Source: Hepsetus odoe (lineage: Eukaryota; Chordata; Actinopteri; Characiformes; Hepsetidae). Taken from it: DNA of 64,000 nucleotides. The position numbers and the translations under genes are program-made. Numbering within the stretch: position 1 is the first letter of the stretch; every line of letters begins with the position of its first letter. This document shows positions 12,569 to 24,934 of the stretch, in pieces. The DNA lies in the NCBI GenBank assembly GCA_017165825.1, contig CM029366.1, positions 29,647,009-29,711,008 on the forward strand, read 5' to 3'. The notes beneath the pieces were generated by a model. The model was not told the origin of the DNA and did not search any database. It saw nothing but the letters and a program-made list of their open reading frames with translations.

Positions 12569-12927
12569 NCGCTTGCTGTTGTCATTCAGAACGGTTAACT
12601 GAAAGCCCCTCATTTCACCCCCCCCCCCCCCCCCTTCCCTCCTGTTTAAATCATTGTGATGAAAAAGTGAAGAGTCCATTGGCTCTTTTTGTTGTTCTCC
12701 CCTGTGACCATCGCTCAGTGACAGTTGCCTGGGCTCCTTTGATTTGGACCTAGTTATTTTTTCCTTCCCAAATTTTTCCATTAGTCTGTGGTCGGCTCTT
12801 CTCCGTGGCTTCTGTCGTCGTGTGACTGTTACGCCGTGTGTGTCGGCTCTGTGGTTATTTTGTTACCGTTGTTTTTCTTTTTTGTCCTCTTTTTCTCTTT
12901 TTTCCCCCCTTTATTCCTCTCTTGTTT

Positions 12928-12930
<3 letters not shown>

Positions 12931-12975
<45 letters not shown>
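12931..12975. repeat. (CT)n microsatellite
   Basis: About 20 CT units within a pyrimidine-rich + strand region (12740-13010). Open frames across it are Ser/Leu-rich artefacts of the repeat. Confidence 0.9.
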
Positions 12976-13744
12976 ACATAAGCACTGTGTCTTTCTGTCT
13001 CTGTTCAGTCTCCAGACTTAGGTTTCAGGCCCCCATCTCTGTTCGATCGGAGGAAGTGGTCAGACGCCCAGCATGTATCAAGTATACAGATGTTATTCTG
13101 GGGTAGCTGAGGATGTGAAGGGCAATAAGCTGCTTGAAAGTTTGCCAGAACTATTAACAATTTGCGAGATATTTACATTGCTTATTAGATTTATAACAAA
13201 TTGTTGTACACACATGACCAAATAGTAAAATGAAATCTGCAATTATTATCCTCTACATACAATATTGTCATCATCAGAACAAAACCTCATTTTGAGAAAA
13301 CACCAGCTGCTCTTTACATTGTGTCAACAGTTCAAGGCCAAAAAGACCAAAAAAAGAACAAATTCATGAGAAGAACTTTTAGAGCTTTAAAAGTTATAAT
13401 TCTATTTTACTGCTGCTTTAAAGGCTTTTTTTCTGCCAGTGTAAAAATGAATGACCAGATGCCAAAGACCTGAAATGCCAAAATATTTTCATTACCAAGT
13501 GTTAAAAAGGAAATGTGCTAAAGTCAGGTTAACCAGTATGAAGGGATTTCTCCAGCACTGTGCTAAAAGTCACACTGTATGTAGGTAATTACTAAAATGT
13601 TCATTTTTTCACTCAGCTTAGAAAAAGTTCCATCTCAGAACATTACCGGCATAGACGCAGAGAGAAATGAACTAATATTGAGTCGTTTAGTTTTATTACG
13701 GAGCACAAAAACTGAATGTTTCAAATGCTGCATTTAAATATTTT

Positions 13745-14045
13745 GCACTAGCTTCAGCACAGTGATTATAGCTGTGGCCCTGCAATAGAAAAGTCCTGGG
13801 TTTGATTTTCAGCCGGGGCGACCATAGTAGCTTCTGTTTTTCTCCCATCGTCCAAAGACATGCAGGTCAAGCAGACAAGAGATACTAAACAGCGAACTAG
13901 AGAAACTAAACCCTTAATCTGTCTCTGTGCATTATTGGGTTGTCGATGTCTCTGCCTTGTGATGAACTGATGATGGACTTTTCAGGGCACTGGTTTCAAG
14001 TTTAGCAGTAGCACCCAGGCCCAGTTGGGTTTGGGCTTCAATTTC
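13745..14045 (+). repeat. Degenerate fish SINE/L2-like interspersed repeat
   Basis: The segments TGGGTTTGATTTTCAGCC (B-box-like), TCGTCCAAAGACATGCAGG and GTGATGAACTGATG occur in the order seen in common fish tRNA-SINE/L2-tail repeats. The copy is strongly diverged and its borders are uncertain. Confidence 0.5.
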
Positions 14046-14059
14046 ATCAGCACATATCT

Positions 14060-15580
14060 ATCATAAATATAAATACGATAAATGAATAACAAGGTCTAAC
14101 GTCTTAAAATCTCTGTGTCCTTTGAATACAATGAAGTCTTGTCAGAGAAAAAAAAAAAAAGATGCATTGGACTGATACGGGATCCCTTTTTTATTTATAT
14201 TTTTGCAGAGAGAAGTTTGCTTCCTTAGTTTTGGAGATTTGGAGCTATTGGTTTAGACCAGTTAGCACTGGGCTTCCATGCAAACGGTCTCAGACCTCTT
14301 CAGTTTGTTCTGAAATCTAAAAAAATCTTGACACACTGTTATCTTTTAAGGGGCATGTAAAGTTAGATAACAGTTCAGCCACAGTGTCAGAATAAGCACT
14401 ACAGGAGAAGGTGAAGCTCAGCCTGATGGATGCAGATATTGAAAGCTGAGGATGTACCAGAAGACTTGTCTGACTGTGTCTGAACTTTGTGCTCGGCCCT
14501 TACATTAGCTTTAAACTAAATCTGAATCTAAATAAAAAACACCCCTTTATTTCTGCAAGAAATAAACAGAAATAAAACCTGTCCATAATTTTTTTTGATT
14601 GATTTGTGGGCATGGTTACCTGTCAACAGCATAAAATGCAAAATTTTTTATTCAGGCATGAAGGTTCTTGTATATTATGAATTCCGACAGATATGAATAT
14701 GACCTTCCTCTCTGTAGAGCGCCCACCCCTCTGGTAACAGCACTTCAAACACAGAGTCCGTTTAGTCTCAGAGGCACAGAGTCTCTACATGTTGATTTAT
14801 TTATAAAAGCAGGGCAGAGGTCTAAAGGCACATTACTGCAGCTCACTTCTGACATTTCAAGGCATCCTAATGAAAGAGCACGAGCTGTATGGAGACCAAC
14901 TCCGAGAAAAACTTCCAGCTTCTTCTGAAAGAGTTTTATTTAAAATCTCAGTGAAAGACTGAAGCTGCTGTACACTCTACAGTTTACACCAGTCAGAAAT
15001 ACACTGCAGGCCAAAAGTCTGGAAGCAAACAATATTAAAAAAATATTTTACAATATAAGTGAACTTGAACCCAAACAATATAGTTTTTCAAGGTAAAGTT
15101 GAGCCTAGAGAACTCCATGATGATGCGTTTAATCCGAAATATATAATCACTTATGTATCATCACATCACATACATTCTGACCTGATCGATTTCTACAGTG
15201 TTTCTCTTTGGTGGCAAGAAATAAATAAAGCACATTTATTCAGTTCATTGGTTTATTAAGCCATTAAATGTCATGTAGCTCACGAGTTGTTGCCGGGAAT
15301 CCAACCAAAAATATAATTCTAGTTTAAATGCTGATTATGTAATACTGTCTGCCAACTTTTCCTTCATCTGCAAGAGTGCAGAACTGGCCGAGTTGCTACA
15401 AGTGAATAGAAGGGTCCTGAACCAGAGGCTGACTGAAAAAAACTTCGCTTAGATCTCCAGAAGGAAGGATTCTGGCACTTTATGCAGAGGAACTCTCTAT
15501 ACAAAATAAGGCATCTAAGCATAACATGTTGAAAATCGCTGGGATCTAAACTTTCATCCTACTGCCAGTGTTTGTATGGG
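14060..15580. other. Non-coding stretch, no recognised gene
   Basis: No exon or repeat family was recognised. An A-run is at 14147-14160. An open frame at 14668-14928 has no recognisable domain. Confidence 0.35.
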
Positions 15581-15582
15581 GG

Positions 15583-15778
15583 TGAAGGTGGTCTAGTGGT
15601 ATCCACTCGCCTATGGATTAAGAGGTCTCAGGTTTGAATCCCACCTCCAGCACCACCACCATTGGGTTCCTGAGTAAAACCCTTAACTGCGAGTTGCTCC
15701 AGGGGAGACTGTCCCTGTAATCAGGAAATGGTAGTCGCCCTGGATAAGAGCGTCTGCTAAATGCCATAAATGTAAAGG
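15583..15778 (+). repeat. tRNA-derived SINE, family C (tail with GATAAGAGCGTCTGCTAAATG)
   Basis: The head has GGTCTAGTGGT (A-box-like) and GGTTTGAATCCC (B-box-like). The end carries the very widespread fish tail that reads GAGCGTCTGCTAAATGCCA followed by TAAATGTAAA. This is a different family from the A-type SINEs in the window. Confidence 0.8.
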
Positions 15779-15779
15779 T

Positions 15780-17000
15780 CTGTTGGAGATACATGGTTGT
15801 AAGCCTGATTTCTTACACCTGATAGTGATGGCTACAAACCTGAATCAGAGTCTAGTCAAAAAAGTAAATATGTTCAGACTTCCTTACAAAGGCAAGTGTA
15901 CTTTACAGATAAATATCCTAAATCAGTTCCTCTGTGTTGAAGCACAAACGAAATGCTTGACTCCACGTAACTGGAGCAGATAGTATCTGTTCTGTGGAGA
16001 GAGTGAAAGACTGGGACATGGACTCACACTGGCTTGGTTTATCATAACAAACACCTTTTATGGAAATACAGCCAAACCTCCACCACTGCTATTGTTATCA
16101 GCACTAACAGTGCAGGACGTCCTTTGGTGGAACTAGATCAGATCACAGACTATGAAAGCTCTGGTAGTACAAGGGGTGGTAAAGGGGAATTCCACTCACT
16201 TGTCACTTTCATTTCTCCAAATTTCTGCATGTTTACATTGTTGATATAAATTGTTGAAATAAATACATTCAGAGTGGTTTCAGAGTGGAAATATTCCATT
16301 GTAGAGAAAATTAGGGGTTTGGAGTGTTTTACAGTAGTGGTGGTCTAGGGGCCTCAAAATCTACAGCTTTAATGTGATCATTTTATTTACTATCCAATAC
16401 CACAGTTTTCATATGTAACATGTAATTTTACGCTGATTTTTTATATTTCACCTGAATGATGGCAAACATGTGGTTCACAAAGGTCACAATTGCCTTAAAT
16501 TGCCCTGAATGCAGATGATGCTTTTGTTCAGAATCTCAGAACTACTCAATTACTAATCAATCAACGTCTCCGTCATCAGCCAGCGTATTTAGAATCATTT
16601 CATGTAAGATATGGTTTTTCAGTAAATAAAACACTTCAGAGGGCCAGTGTGAACAGACTTGGTACACACTCTAAACAGAGCATTAAAGTAGTAGAATTCC
16701 TGTTTACTTCTGGGTGGAATATTCTCCAAACTGTATAATTATTACATGAAAAATGTAAATTCCAGCAAACGTTAAAAGTGAAACAGGCAAAAATAAAGTA
16801 TGCAGTGATGTTCATTCAACACAAATGTAAAACTAGTTTGAGTCCCTTAAAAATGACACATTATATAAATTAGTTTGAATTCAACTTACCGAGTTATTTA
16901 TAGTGGTTACAGAATATTAAGCCTGTAGAATAAAGAGTTAGTTTGGGTAAAAATAAACAAAACTGCATAGTTGTGTTTAACTGGGCTCTGAAAAGAACCA
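15780..17000. other. Upstream region of csrp1, no gene recognised
   Basis: No exon with coding support was found. The last part, about 17040-17100, is pyrimidine-rich and lies directly upstream of the inferred csrp1 first exon. On the - strand an acceptor/donor pair brackets a 33-base segment at about 16890-16922, but every frame in it has a stop. Confidence 0.35.
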
Positions 17001-17109
17001 GATGAAAGCTAGGAATGACAAAAATTTGCGTCATTTAGGGGAGTTGCCCTCCCTCCCGCTCTCACTCCCCGCAGTTTCCACTGTCCCACCCACTCTTTCC
17101 CTCTCTGAT

Positions 17110-17202
17110 CGTCTCATGCTTGATATTAGTGGGGACTCTTCTCTGCTGGAGACAACTGTCCCTCAGCTGCATCCCTAAGAGCTCACTACACACAAACTAC
17201 AG
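17110..17202 (+). other. csrp1: csrp1 5' untranslated first exon (3' end well supported)
   Basis: The segment ends at 17202 in an ideal donor, CAG|GTAAGT. It sits 480 bases upstream of the first coding exon, as in other csrp1 genes, which have a non-coding exon 1. No TATA box was recognised, so the start is a guess. There is no in-frame ATG in it that would extend the protein. Confidence 0.6.
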
Positions 17203-17686
17203 GTAAGTGATACTCACGCTTCACATACTTAAGCCTAGTCTAACGTGTGAGTTTATGGATGTTGCATAACATTCTGCAAGTCCCTTCCCTTCCTGTTTAC
17301 TATATTGTGAGTTAAAATGGCAGAATTATCACTGTGGGCCACAACAAGATACCATCAGTTCTCTCGAGAAAAGTGCTGTTTTCTTCCTGTTTCATGGCAC
17401 CAGGAAGATTTAAGAGTACTACACAACATTTTTAAACCGTGTGCCACACTGCAACGAAAACAATCATTTGCCCAAGTGTCTCTTAACTATTGTAGACAAA
17501 TATAGACTATTGTAGAGTTTAAAGTCAATGAGGTTTCTTTATTAAACACAGTAACATCATAATTACTACTCATGTAAACCGACCACTGCATATAGATAGA
17601 AACTTGAAAAGTGCCGGAGCATCGATTATCTTATCAACTCTTTGCTATATATAAGGAGTGTTGTGCTTGTAAATGGTGTGTTCAGG

Positions 17687-19498
17687 ATGCCTCTTGGTGG
17701 AGGAAACAGGTGTGGCTGCTGCCAGAAGACTGTGTACTTTGCAGAGGAAGTCCAATGCGAGGGAAAGTATTTCCACAAGTCCTGCTTTCTGTGCAGTAAG
17801 TTACCAGCAATAACAGCGTTTTTGCTTCAAACCAAGGCATTAGTGCTCTTCAATCAGCTACCAGACTGATCTATTTCTGAAACTCTGACAGCAGCAGAAT
17901 CAACTTGGCATATTCTAACCGAGAGATGCCATGCTTTGGCTTCTTTTTGGTCGCAGAATGAAAAGCATCTAAAACGTTTCCACTTTAACAAGCATGCCCA
18001 TATTAGGAGCTCAGTAAATGAACGTCATAGTGGTGGGCTCTACCTTATATGGGACTCCAGAGTGTGCTTCACTCTGACACTCAGGCCAACAGATGAGAGC
18101 ATGCGTGTGGATCTGTATAAACAAGTACAACCAAGGTGTCCAGGATAAAACTATCCTGTTGCTGAACTGGGGTCATCATAGTACCGAGCATTTCCAGTAC
18201 TTTCAGGAAATGATAAAAACCAGGCAAGTTTCTGAGAGAAGGGTTCTGACTGAATAGTGGATACAGCAGAGAAAGGAGAGCACGTAGCAGACATAAAAGA
18301 AACAAACAGGCTGAGCTTTAAGCCTTCCACACAGACTGGGCAAAGATTAGACAAAGGCTGAAAATGAAAGCAGAGTACAATACTAGAAACACATGGAAAT
18401 AGGATCCTGACATTACACTGCTAGAAAGTTAAAGGTAATTATAGCTTGTTCGTTCCTAAACTGAATACTTCATGAACCAACAGCATTCCACTTTTTCCAG
18501 TTTATTTTAAAACCTTAAAAAAATACCTTAAGAGACTTTGCAGGATGTATCTCACCAGTGAAATGTTTCCTCCTCGTTTCCTCACAGTGGTGTGCAAAAA
18601 GAACTTGGACAGCACCACAGTGGCAGTACACGTGGACGAGATCTACTGCAAGTCCTGCTATGGCAAGAAATATGGTCCAAAAGGCTACGGCTTTGGAGGT
18701 GGTGCAGGGACCTTGAGCATGGACACGGGTGAAGCACTGGGCATTAAACCAGTGGAGTAAGTAGAGGCTCTGCATGCTGTATGGAAACTCTGAAAGCTGT
18801 AACTTAAGTAGTGGTTTCCAACAGAAAGAGGGATAGATGAATGGAAAAAGAAAAAACAGGATTGAGGACTATGTCTGAATTAGTTTGTATCAGTATGTTT
18901 GGTTCAGTATTGTCCTTCTTTGTGGAAAAAAAACGAACACTACATTCTATCCCAAATGTAGTCGATCAGCTAAGACAATCTACGTGAAGTTGTCTTCTTT
19001 AGGTCTGCATTGGAGCTAGAAGATTTCTACTCCACTAAATACTTTTAAAAAAATGTAACTCCACGAATGAGCACCATGCAATCAGCAAACCCATTTGCAC
19101 CTCACTCCAGGACAAAATTTCAAACATATTTGCCTATGAGGTTTCTAAACACTTTAGTTAATTCCATTTTCTACAAAAGTAAAAGGAATTGAAAAGCACC
19201 CAGGCTGCTGCAACTGTTTTGAACATAGTAGTGCACTTTGGTCAAACAATGTTCCAAATATGGGACTTTTTGAGATTACTCAACAAAATAATGTGGTTTG
19301 AGGCTGATGTGGGATTATTCAGGCATTCAGTTCTCACAATACTAATTCATACAGGATTTCATAAACTTCAGGCTTTACTCATTAGATGCATTCGTCTTGT
19401 ATCCTCTACACAAAAATAAAGAAACCAATTTCAAACATAAACACAGCTGCTTTTGAGGCCAGAAGAAAACATGTAGTTTTTATTTGACAGACTGTATA

Positions 19499-19550
<52 letters not shown>

Positions 19551-21775
19551 CATGGATAGAAAGGAGCAAAAATATGAGTAATGAATCTATGAATCTATCT
19601 GCAACACTATCTATCTTCATCCATCCTTCCACCCATCCAACCATTCATCCATTCATCCATCCATCAAGCCATCTACTTTAGCCACTGATTCTAACCAGGG
19701 TCATAAGAGGTGCCGGTACCTAACCAAAAAAACCTAACCATTTGACAAAAGCAGAGAAACAACATGGCCAGGTTTCCAGTTCATTGCAGGGCAGACACAG
19801 TCACACCGAGGGGACACTTTGGGATGTGCAGTTGCTAACCACAGTACCTCTTCTTCCTCCCCTTTTTCTTCTTCTTCTTCTTCTTCTTCTTCTTCTTCTT
19901 CTTCTTCTTCTTCTTCTTCTTCTTTCGGCTGCTCCTGCTTAGGGGTCACCACAGCGGATCATCCATTTCCATTTCTTCCGGTCCTCTGCATCTTCCTCCT
20001 TCAGACTCACCACCTGCACATCCTCTCTCACTACATCCAAAAAACTCCTCTTTGGTCTTCCTATTTTCCTCTTTCCTGGCAGCTCCATCCTCAACAATTC
20101 TCGTCTCTGCTCTGGACATGTCTGAACTAACACAACCCTGCTTCTCGAACATCGCCTCCACTGCACCACTGTTGGTCCAATATTTGATTTTAATTAATGA
20201 GCCCACAAAAAGATAATATATACGGAACATGTTTCTCATGCAGGCAATCACTTCATCATCCAACCAACAATCCCAATGCCTCCAAGTATGCGCAGAAGTT
20301 TGGCGGTTCAGAGGTGTGCCCTCGCTGTGGCAAAGCTGTTTATGCAGCTGAAAAAGTGGTGGGAGCTGGTAATGTAAGTATATTCTTTCCCAAGGACTTC
20401 CCCATGCAGTATCTTCTTTGTACTGAGCATCTTTAATGCCAAGGGTGTCTCCAATATTAAAGCAATANNNNNNNNNNNNNNNNNNNNNNCTCCAATATTA
20501 AAGCAATATCATTTTTCCCGCATTCACCCCCCCCCCCCCCCCCCCACCTTCTTTTTTATAGTCTGGCTTCCCAAAAAAGATAAAAAGGAAGTGAATGGAG
20601 AAAAATCTGACATTCAGTAATGACTGAAAAATATCACACATTAAAGATGGTCTTCCTTTGTGTCTATGTCTCCTTATAGCCATGGCATAAGAGCTGCTTT
20701 AGGTGTGCTAAGTGTGGGAAGAGTCTGGAGTCCACCACCGTAGCTGATAAAGATGGGGAAGTCTACTGCAAAGGTCAGAACCCTTGGTTTCACCACCTTA
20801 CTGAGAAAAGCAGACGATAACAAGGATAAGCTCTTATGGCCAATGTCTGGACATTCATAACTTATTCTATTAGATCTGCATCTGGACATCAGTGTGTGAT
20901 ACAGGCACTAAAAGGTTTAAACTGTTAAGTGGTTTATTAACATGTTCATATGGATTCAATCTAAATTCATTTCTAAATGATCATTTTTCTAACTCTATGT
21001 AGCCCTTAGACTAGAGATGACTGATCTTTTGGGTAACTCACCCCTTTCTTCCACCTAACCATGATAAAGCCCCACTCCTCAGCTTTGAGGCTGTGGGTGC
21101 AACTAAAAACAGTTTAAGTCTCAACCCTCTCTCACTAGTGTCCAGACTTTGACTGTATTTAGTCTAAGTTTTGTCAAAGAAAAGAAACCAACGTTGTTGG
21201 CCAACTTACCACCACTCCTCTTCAAACAGTTTATTTTAGATTAAAAAATAGTATTTTTAATTTCCACCATTACAGTTTTTGTCCTGCGCACCCACTAAGG
21301 CATTAGAGTGTCAGAAACACAGTCAGAAACACTGCCTAACAACTAAACTGGCTGTTCTCATGCCCCTATGTCTCTGAATGACAGAAATCTATTCTGATTG
21401 GCTGCCCTGTATTGCGCCTCATTTAAAAAGCAGGCTGAAACATGCTTTGTTTTTGCGGCTGGGTGGGACTAAGCTGCTTTAGGCCAAGAAAGTGATGGTT
21501 TTCATGGGCTGTTTTGCAGCTTTATTTCCATAAATGGACTTAGAAAAAGGGAGTGAAAGAAACAATGTGAAACTTGTTTGATACATAAAAAACACATGTT
21601 ACATTACAAGATGTTACAAGAAAAAAGGGCAAGATATGGACACTTTAAGATTTTGAAATATTTGTAACGTTTAACTCTTTTTTGATTTGGATCCACAGGG
21701 TGCTATGCTAAGAACTTTGGGCCAAAGGGTTTTGGATTTGGCCAGGGAGCAGGAGCTCTTGCCCATGCCCAGTAG
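17687..21775 (+). CDS. csrp1: Cysteine- and glycine-rich protein 1 (LIM-only protein CSRP1)
   Basis: Five coding exons: 17687-17795, 18588-18756, 20244-20373, 20680-20773 and 21699-21775. All have AG acceptors and GT donors and they give a closed 192-residue frame; human CSRP1 has 193. Two LIM zinc-binding domains are complete. LIM1 ligands are C9, C12, H30, C33, C36, C39, C57 and C60. LIM2 ligands are C118, C121, H139, C142, C145, C148, C166 and C169. Each LIM is followed by a glycine-rich linker, and KKYGPKG at 63-69 is the nuclear-localisation motif of the family. The C-terminus GALAHAQ is of the fish csrp1 type. The proteins bind alpha-actinin and zyxin on actin filaments and act as SRF co-factors in the nucleus. 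The start is the first ATG after a consensus acceptor at 17685. C11 is an extra cysteine beside a zinc ligand. The csrp1a/b paralogue is not resolved. Confidence 0.97.
17796..18587. other. csrp1: csrp1 intron, no further feature
   Basis: The intron between LIM1 exons runs from GTAAG at 17796 to CTCACAG ending at 18587. It interrupts an ATG (Met) codon of LIM1. I recognised no repeat in it. Confidence 0.85.
19499..19547. repeat. (TA)n microsatellite in csrp1 intron
   Basis: About 24 TA units in the intron between the second and third coding exons. A short (ATCC)n-type tract follows at about 19615-19672. Confidence 0.95.
19858..20172 (-). mobile_element. 3' end of the RTE-like LINE, inserted in a csrp1 intron
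   Basis: Read on the - strand it matches the C-terminal part of the LINE pol at 22910-23881 (MELPGKRKIGRPKR, DVVREDVQVV). It runs through the CGGTGGTGACCCC-type end and finishes in a long (GAA)n tail, which appears on the + strand as (TTC)n at 19866-19925. The pol part is 5'-truncated and frameshifted. It ends only about 70 bases upstream of the acceptor of the third coding exon of csrp1 (20244). Confidence 0.85.
20449..20508. other. Assembly gap of 22 Ns with the same 19 bases on both sides
   Basis: Ns occupy 20468-20489. The 19 bases before the gap (20449-20467) are identical to the 19 after it (20490-20508). This suggests two contig ends that overlap and were joined by a fixed-size gap rather than missing sequence. 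The gap is intronic in csrp1 and followed by a C-run at about 20528-20546. Confidence 0.95.
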
Positions 21776-22080
21776 AGCAGCGGACCAAAGACGACCCAAG
21801 CACTCTGATTCAGCTTCCACACTTCTCACAGTCTTAAATGCACAAATCATAAACACAAAGTTGCTTTTTGAATGTTAAAAACTGGCATAAAATCATGCAT
21901 GGACCAAGTCCCAGAAAAGTATGGCAACACCTTCCATGTTAGCTATTCAATTAATTCATTAATTGACATTTAATCCATTTTACTTTTGTTTTATAACACT
22001 ATCTGGGATTTATATTTTACTCTTGAAATAATAATTGAAAAATTGTTACTACAAAAAATAGCTAATTTATTACAGTATAA

Positions 22081-22086
22081 AATAAA
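22081..22086 (+). promoter_or_regulatory. csrp1: Polyadenylation signal of csrp1
   Basis: AATAAA lies 306 bases after the stop codon, in an AT-rich 3' region. It is the first canonical signal downstream of the TAG. Confidence 0.6.
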
Positions 22087-22089
22087 CTT

Positions 22090-22695
22090 TCTCGCTCCAC
22101 TTAAGCAGCAGTGAATTGTGTTACTGGTTGGAAATCCAGAGACCACCTGACAGAATCACACGATCAGTAGGGCTGCAAACAACACTAGATGGAGAATATT
22201 TTGAATATCGTTTTTGTGGAGGTTTTTTTTGTGCATAAAGCAAAACCGTGTTTTTAGACTGCAATGCTTCATGCGTGGAGGCCAGATAAACATTGCATTA
22301 GTAGCTCATCCAATGAGATGAATCGTTTGTTTACATCTGACATCACTAAGACATCAAACAGCTCAAAGTGTCGGAAACAAACAAGGGCTGTGTATCTGTC
22401 CGAGCCTGATACGGCCCTGGCCAGGACCATGTTGACATAAAGACAGCTGCACACTGCTGGCAGGACACTTGGGACGCACGATCCAGAAGAAAGCCTAGTG
22501 ATAACACTGCCATATACTGCATTTATGCAATACATTTATCAACACACTGGTGGATCAGCATCAAGTGATTAAAGACTCATGGATCACATTAGCATCTCAA
22601 TTCATCAAACACTTACGAAAACACTGATCTAGAGGGAGAGACTCTGTGATTCATTTGCAAATTCCTGTGTAAGCAGTATGAAGAGAAAAAAAGTA
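22090..22695. other. Downstream of csrp1, no recognised gene
   Basis: No exon, domain or repeat family was recognised in this intergenic stretch. Confidence 0.35.
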
Positions 22696-22885
22696 AAGGG
22701 GCTATTTGTCATTGTGAAACACAGCACACAGTAAACCGCAACCAAATGTTTCTCTTCATTTAACCCACACACACACCAGCAGTGGGAAGCCATATCCAGC
22801 GCTGAGCACGGTACTTTGCTCATGGTTTAGCTCAAGGTCTGGGACTGGAACCCGCAACCTGTTTCTGCATCTTTTTTGCCTAAAT
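22696..22885 (-). repeat. tRNA-derived SINE, family A, diverged copy
   Basis: The - strand body (CACTGTG... tail, TTTAACCC, TGCTC segments) matches the A family. The head on the right is degraded. A LINE is inserted immediately to its right. Confidence 0.65.
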
Positions 22886-23934
22886 ACTAACAAGTGAAAA
22901 AGTTTTTGTATGAGGAAGTCTGGTGTTACAGAGAAGTATGTGAGAGTGGTTCAGGATATGTATGAGGGCAGTGTAACAGTGGTGAGATCTGCAGTGGGAG
23001 TGACGGATGCATTTAAAGTAGAGGTTGGATTACATCAAGGATCAGCACTGAGCCCATTCTTGTTTGCAGTAGTAATGGACAGGTTGACGGACGAGGTTAG
23101 ACAGGAGTCTCCGTGGACGATGATGTTTGCTGATGATATTGTGATCTGTAGTGAGAGTAGGGAGCAGCTTGAGGAGAACCTGGAGAGATGGAGATATGCT
23201 CTGGAGTGCAGAGGAATGAAAGTGAGTAGGGCAAAGACAGAATACATGAGTGTGAATGAAAGGGAGGAAAGTGGAGTGGTTAGGATGCAGGGAGTGGAGG
23301 TAACAAAGGTGGAGGAGTTTAAATACTTGGGATCAACAGTTCAGTGTAACGGCGAGTGTGGAAGAGAGGTGAAGAAGAGAGTGCAGGCTGGTTGGAATGG
23401 GTGGAGAAGAGTGGCTGGAGTGATCTGTGACAGACGCGTACCAGCTAGAGTAAAAGGGAAGGTTTACAGGACAGTAGTGAGACCAGCTATGTTGTATGGG
23501 TTGGAGACGGTGGCACTGACGAAAAGGCAGGAGGCGGAGCTGGAGGTGTCAGAGTTAAAGATGCTGAGATTTTCGTTGGGTGTGATGAGGATGGACAGGA
23601 TTAGAAATGAGTATATTAGAGGAACAGCTCAGGGTAGACGTCTTGGAGACAAAGTTAGAGAAGCAAGGTTGCGTTGGTTTGGCCATGTGCAGAGGAGAGA
23701 TGATGATTATATTGGAAGGAGGATGTTGAGGATGGAGCTGCCAGGAAAGAGGAGAAGAGGAAGACCAAAGAGGAGGTTTATGGACGTGGTGAGAGAGGAC
23801 ATGCAGGTGGTCGGGTTGAAGCAGGAAGATGCAAAAGACAGGAAGAAATGGAGACAGTTGATCCGCTGTGGCGACCCCTAAACGGGAGCAGCCGAAAGAA
23901 AAAGAAGAAGAAGAAGACTAACAAGTGAAAAAGT
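22886..23934 (+). mobile_element. 5'-truncated non-LTR retrotransposon (RTE-like LINE) with 18-bp target-site duplication
   Basis: The element is flanked by a perfect 18-bp direct repeat, ACTAACAAGTGAAAAAGT, at 22886-22903 and 23917-23934. Inside, an open frame of 323 codons (22910-23881) covers the second half of a reverse transcriptase. It has an HQGSALSPFLF block (fingers/palm) and the catalytic FADD at about residues 73-76 of this frame. The C-terminal region carries the RLRWFGHV and GRPKRRFMDVV motifs. It ends with ACGGGAGCAGCCG and a GAA-rich tail at about 23896-23916. The endonuclease and first RT motifs are missing by 5' truncation. The long intact frame and perfect duplication suggest a fairly recent insertion. 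Assignment to the RTE clade is from motif memory; another LINE clade is possible. Confidence 0.9.
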
Positions 23935-24180
23935 GAAAGTGACTATTCGTCATTGTGAAACAAGGCGCAACGCAGTGAAACAAAAACACAACAAAATGCA
24001 ACTTCTTCTTTTCGCCCATGCACACCATGCAGCAGGGTACAGCTATTTAAAGCGCCCAGGGAGCAGTGAAATGGACAGTACCTTACTCAGGGCAACCTAC
24101 TGGTCTCGGATTCAAACCTTCCTATTGACCTTCCAACCCTGGGACCTAGTCCATAAACACTAAGCCACCTTTGGGCCCCA
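23935..24180 (-). repeat. tRNA-derived SINE, family A
   Basis: The + strand begins GAAAGTGACTATTCGTCATTG (tail) and ends with AACACTAAGCCACC near 24172 (head, reversed). The LINE at 22886-23934 landed in or next to its tail, since the target-site duplication contains the tail phrase AAGTGAAA. Confidence 0.8.
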
Positions 24181-24189
24181 AACAATTTT

Positions 24190-24930
24190 TTTCCAGCCCC
24201 TGGTGCTTAGTGAGTGAAGTTAAAATAACCTCTGAAATTTAAAGATGGGAGAAGTCACAAAAGCATAGTTTGTCTCCATTAAAAATCTGCTGTTTTGCCA
24301 CCAGAGGGCGCCATGACAAACTCTTCTGTGAATGCAGAGCTCATGTTGGTTTTTACACATAAGTTTACTCCACTATAAATAAATCATTACCATCACTCGT
24401 GTACAATAAAGTCAAAGTAGGTACAGAGGGTTCTTCATAGTGTGAATGAAAGGACTCCTAATTTAACATGCAGCAATGGTCAGCATTCTGCTGTAAATGC
24501 TATTAATTAGCAAGAGGACACTGAAACAATTTGACCTTGCTGACTCATGAGAGAGTTTAAGCTAAAAATAAATTAACTTTACAGTTCGGAAATAGTGAGA
24601 CAAAGAAGCACAACCGTGTTCATGCCACAAGCTTGAGCAGAGAGGGTTGGCAGGCTGGCTCACTAAGTCACAGGGCCCTGGATGTTAATCCTAGTCCCAT
24701 ATATAAAAAATGACATTAGTGTGGATATCTACAGTCTACAGGACTCAGCAATGAAGAGTGCTGGTGCCATAAAGAAGTATATCATGCATTCAAGTAAGAT
24801 GCTAATATCCCACACTTTTCCAGCACTTGGTTTGGTCCACTTAGGCGCTCTTCAATAACAGTGATATCTGAACATTACACACATGCTTTGAAGCCTTTCT
24901 GGATGTCCCAACACTTTACAAACACTGCAA
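24190..24930. other. Intergenic stretch, no recognised gene
   Basis: No exon, protein segment or repeat family was recognised. Confidence 0.35.
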
Positions 24931-24934
24931 AACT

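Noticed and set aside
12744..13106. 120-codon frame rich in Ser, Leu and Phe
   Set aside because: Produced by the pyrimidine-rich strand and the CT microsatellite.
16890..16922. 33-base - strand segment bracketed by acceptor and donor sequences
   Set aside because: All frames contain stops and there is no linked exon; splice-like sites of this kind occur by chance.
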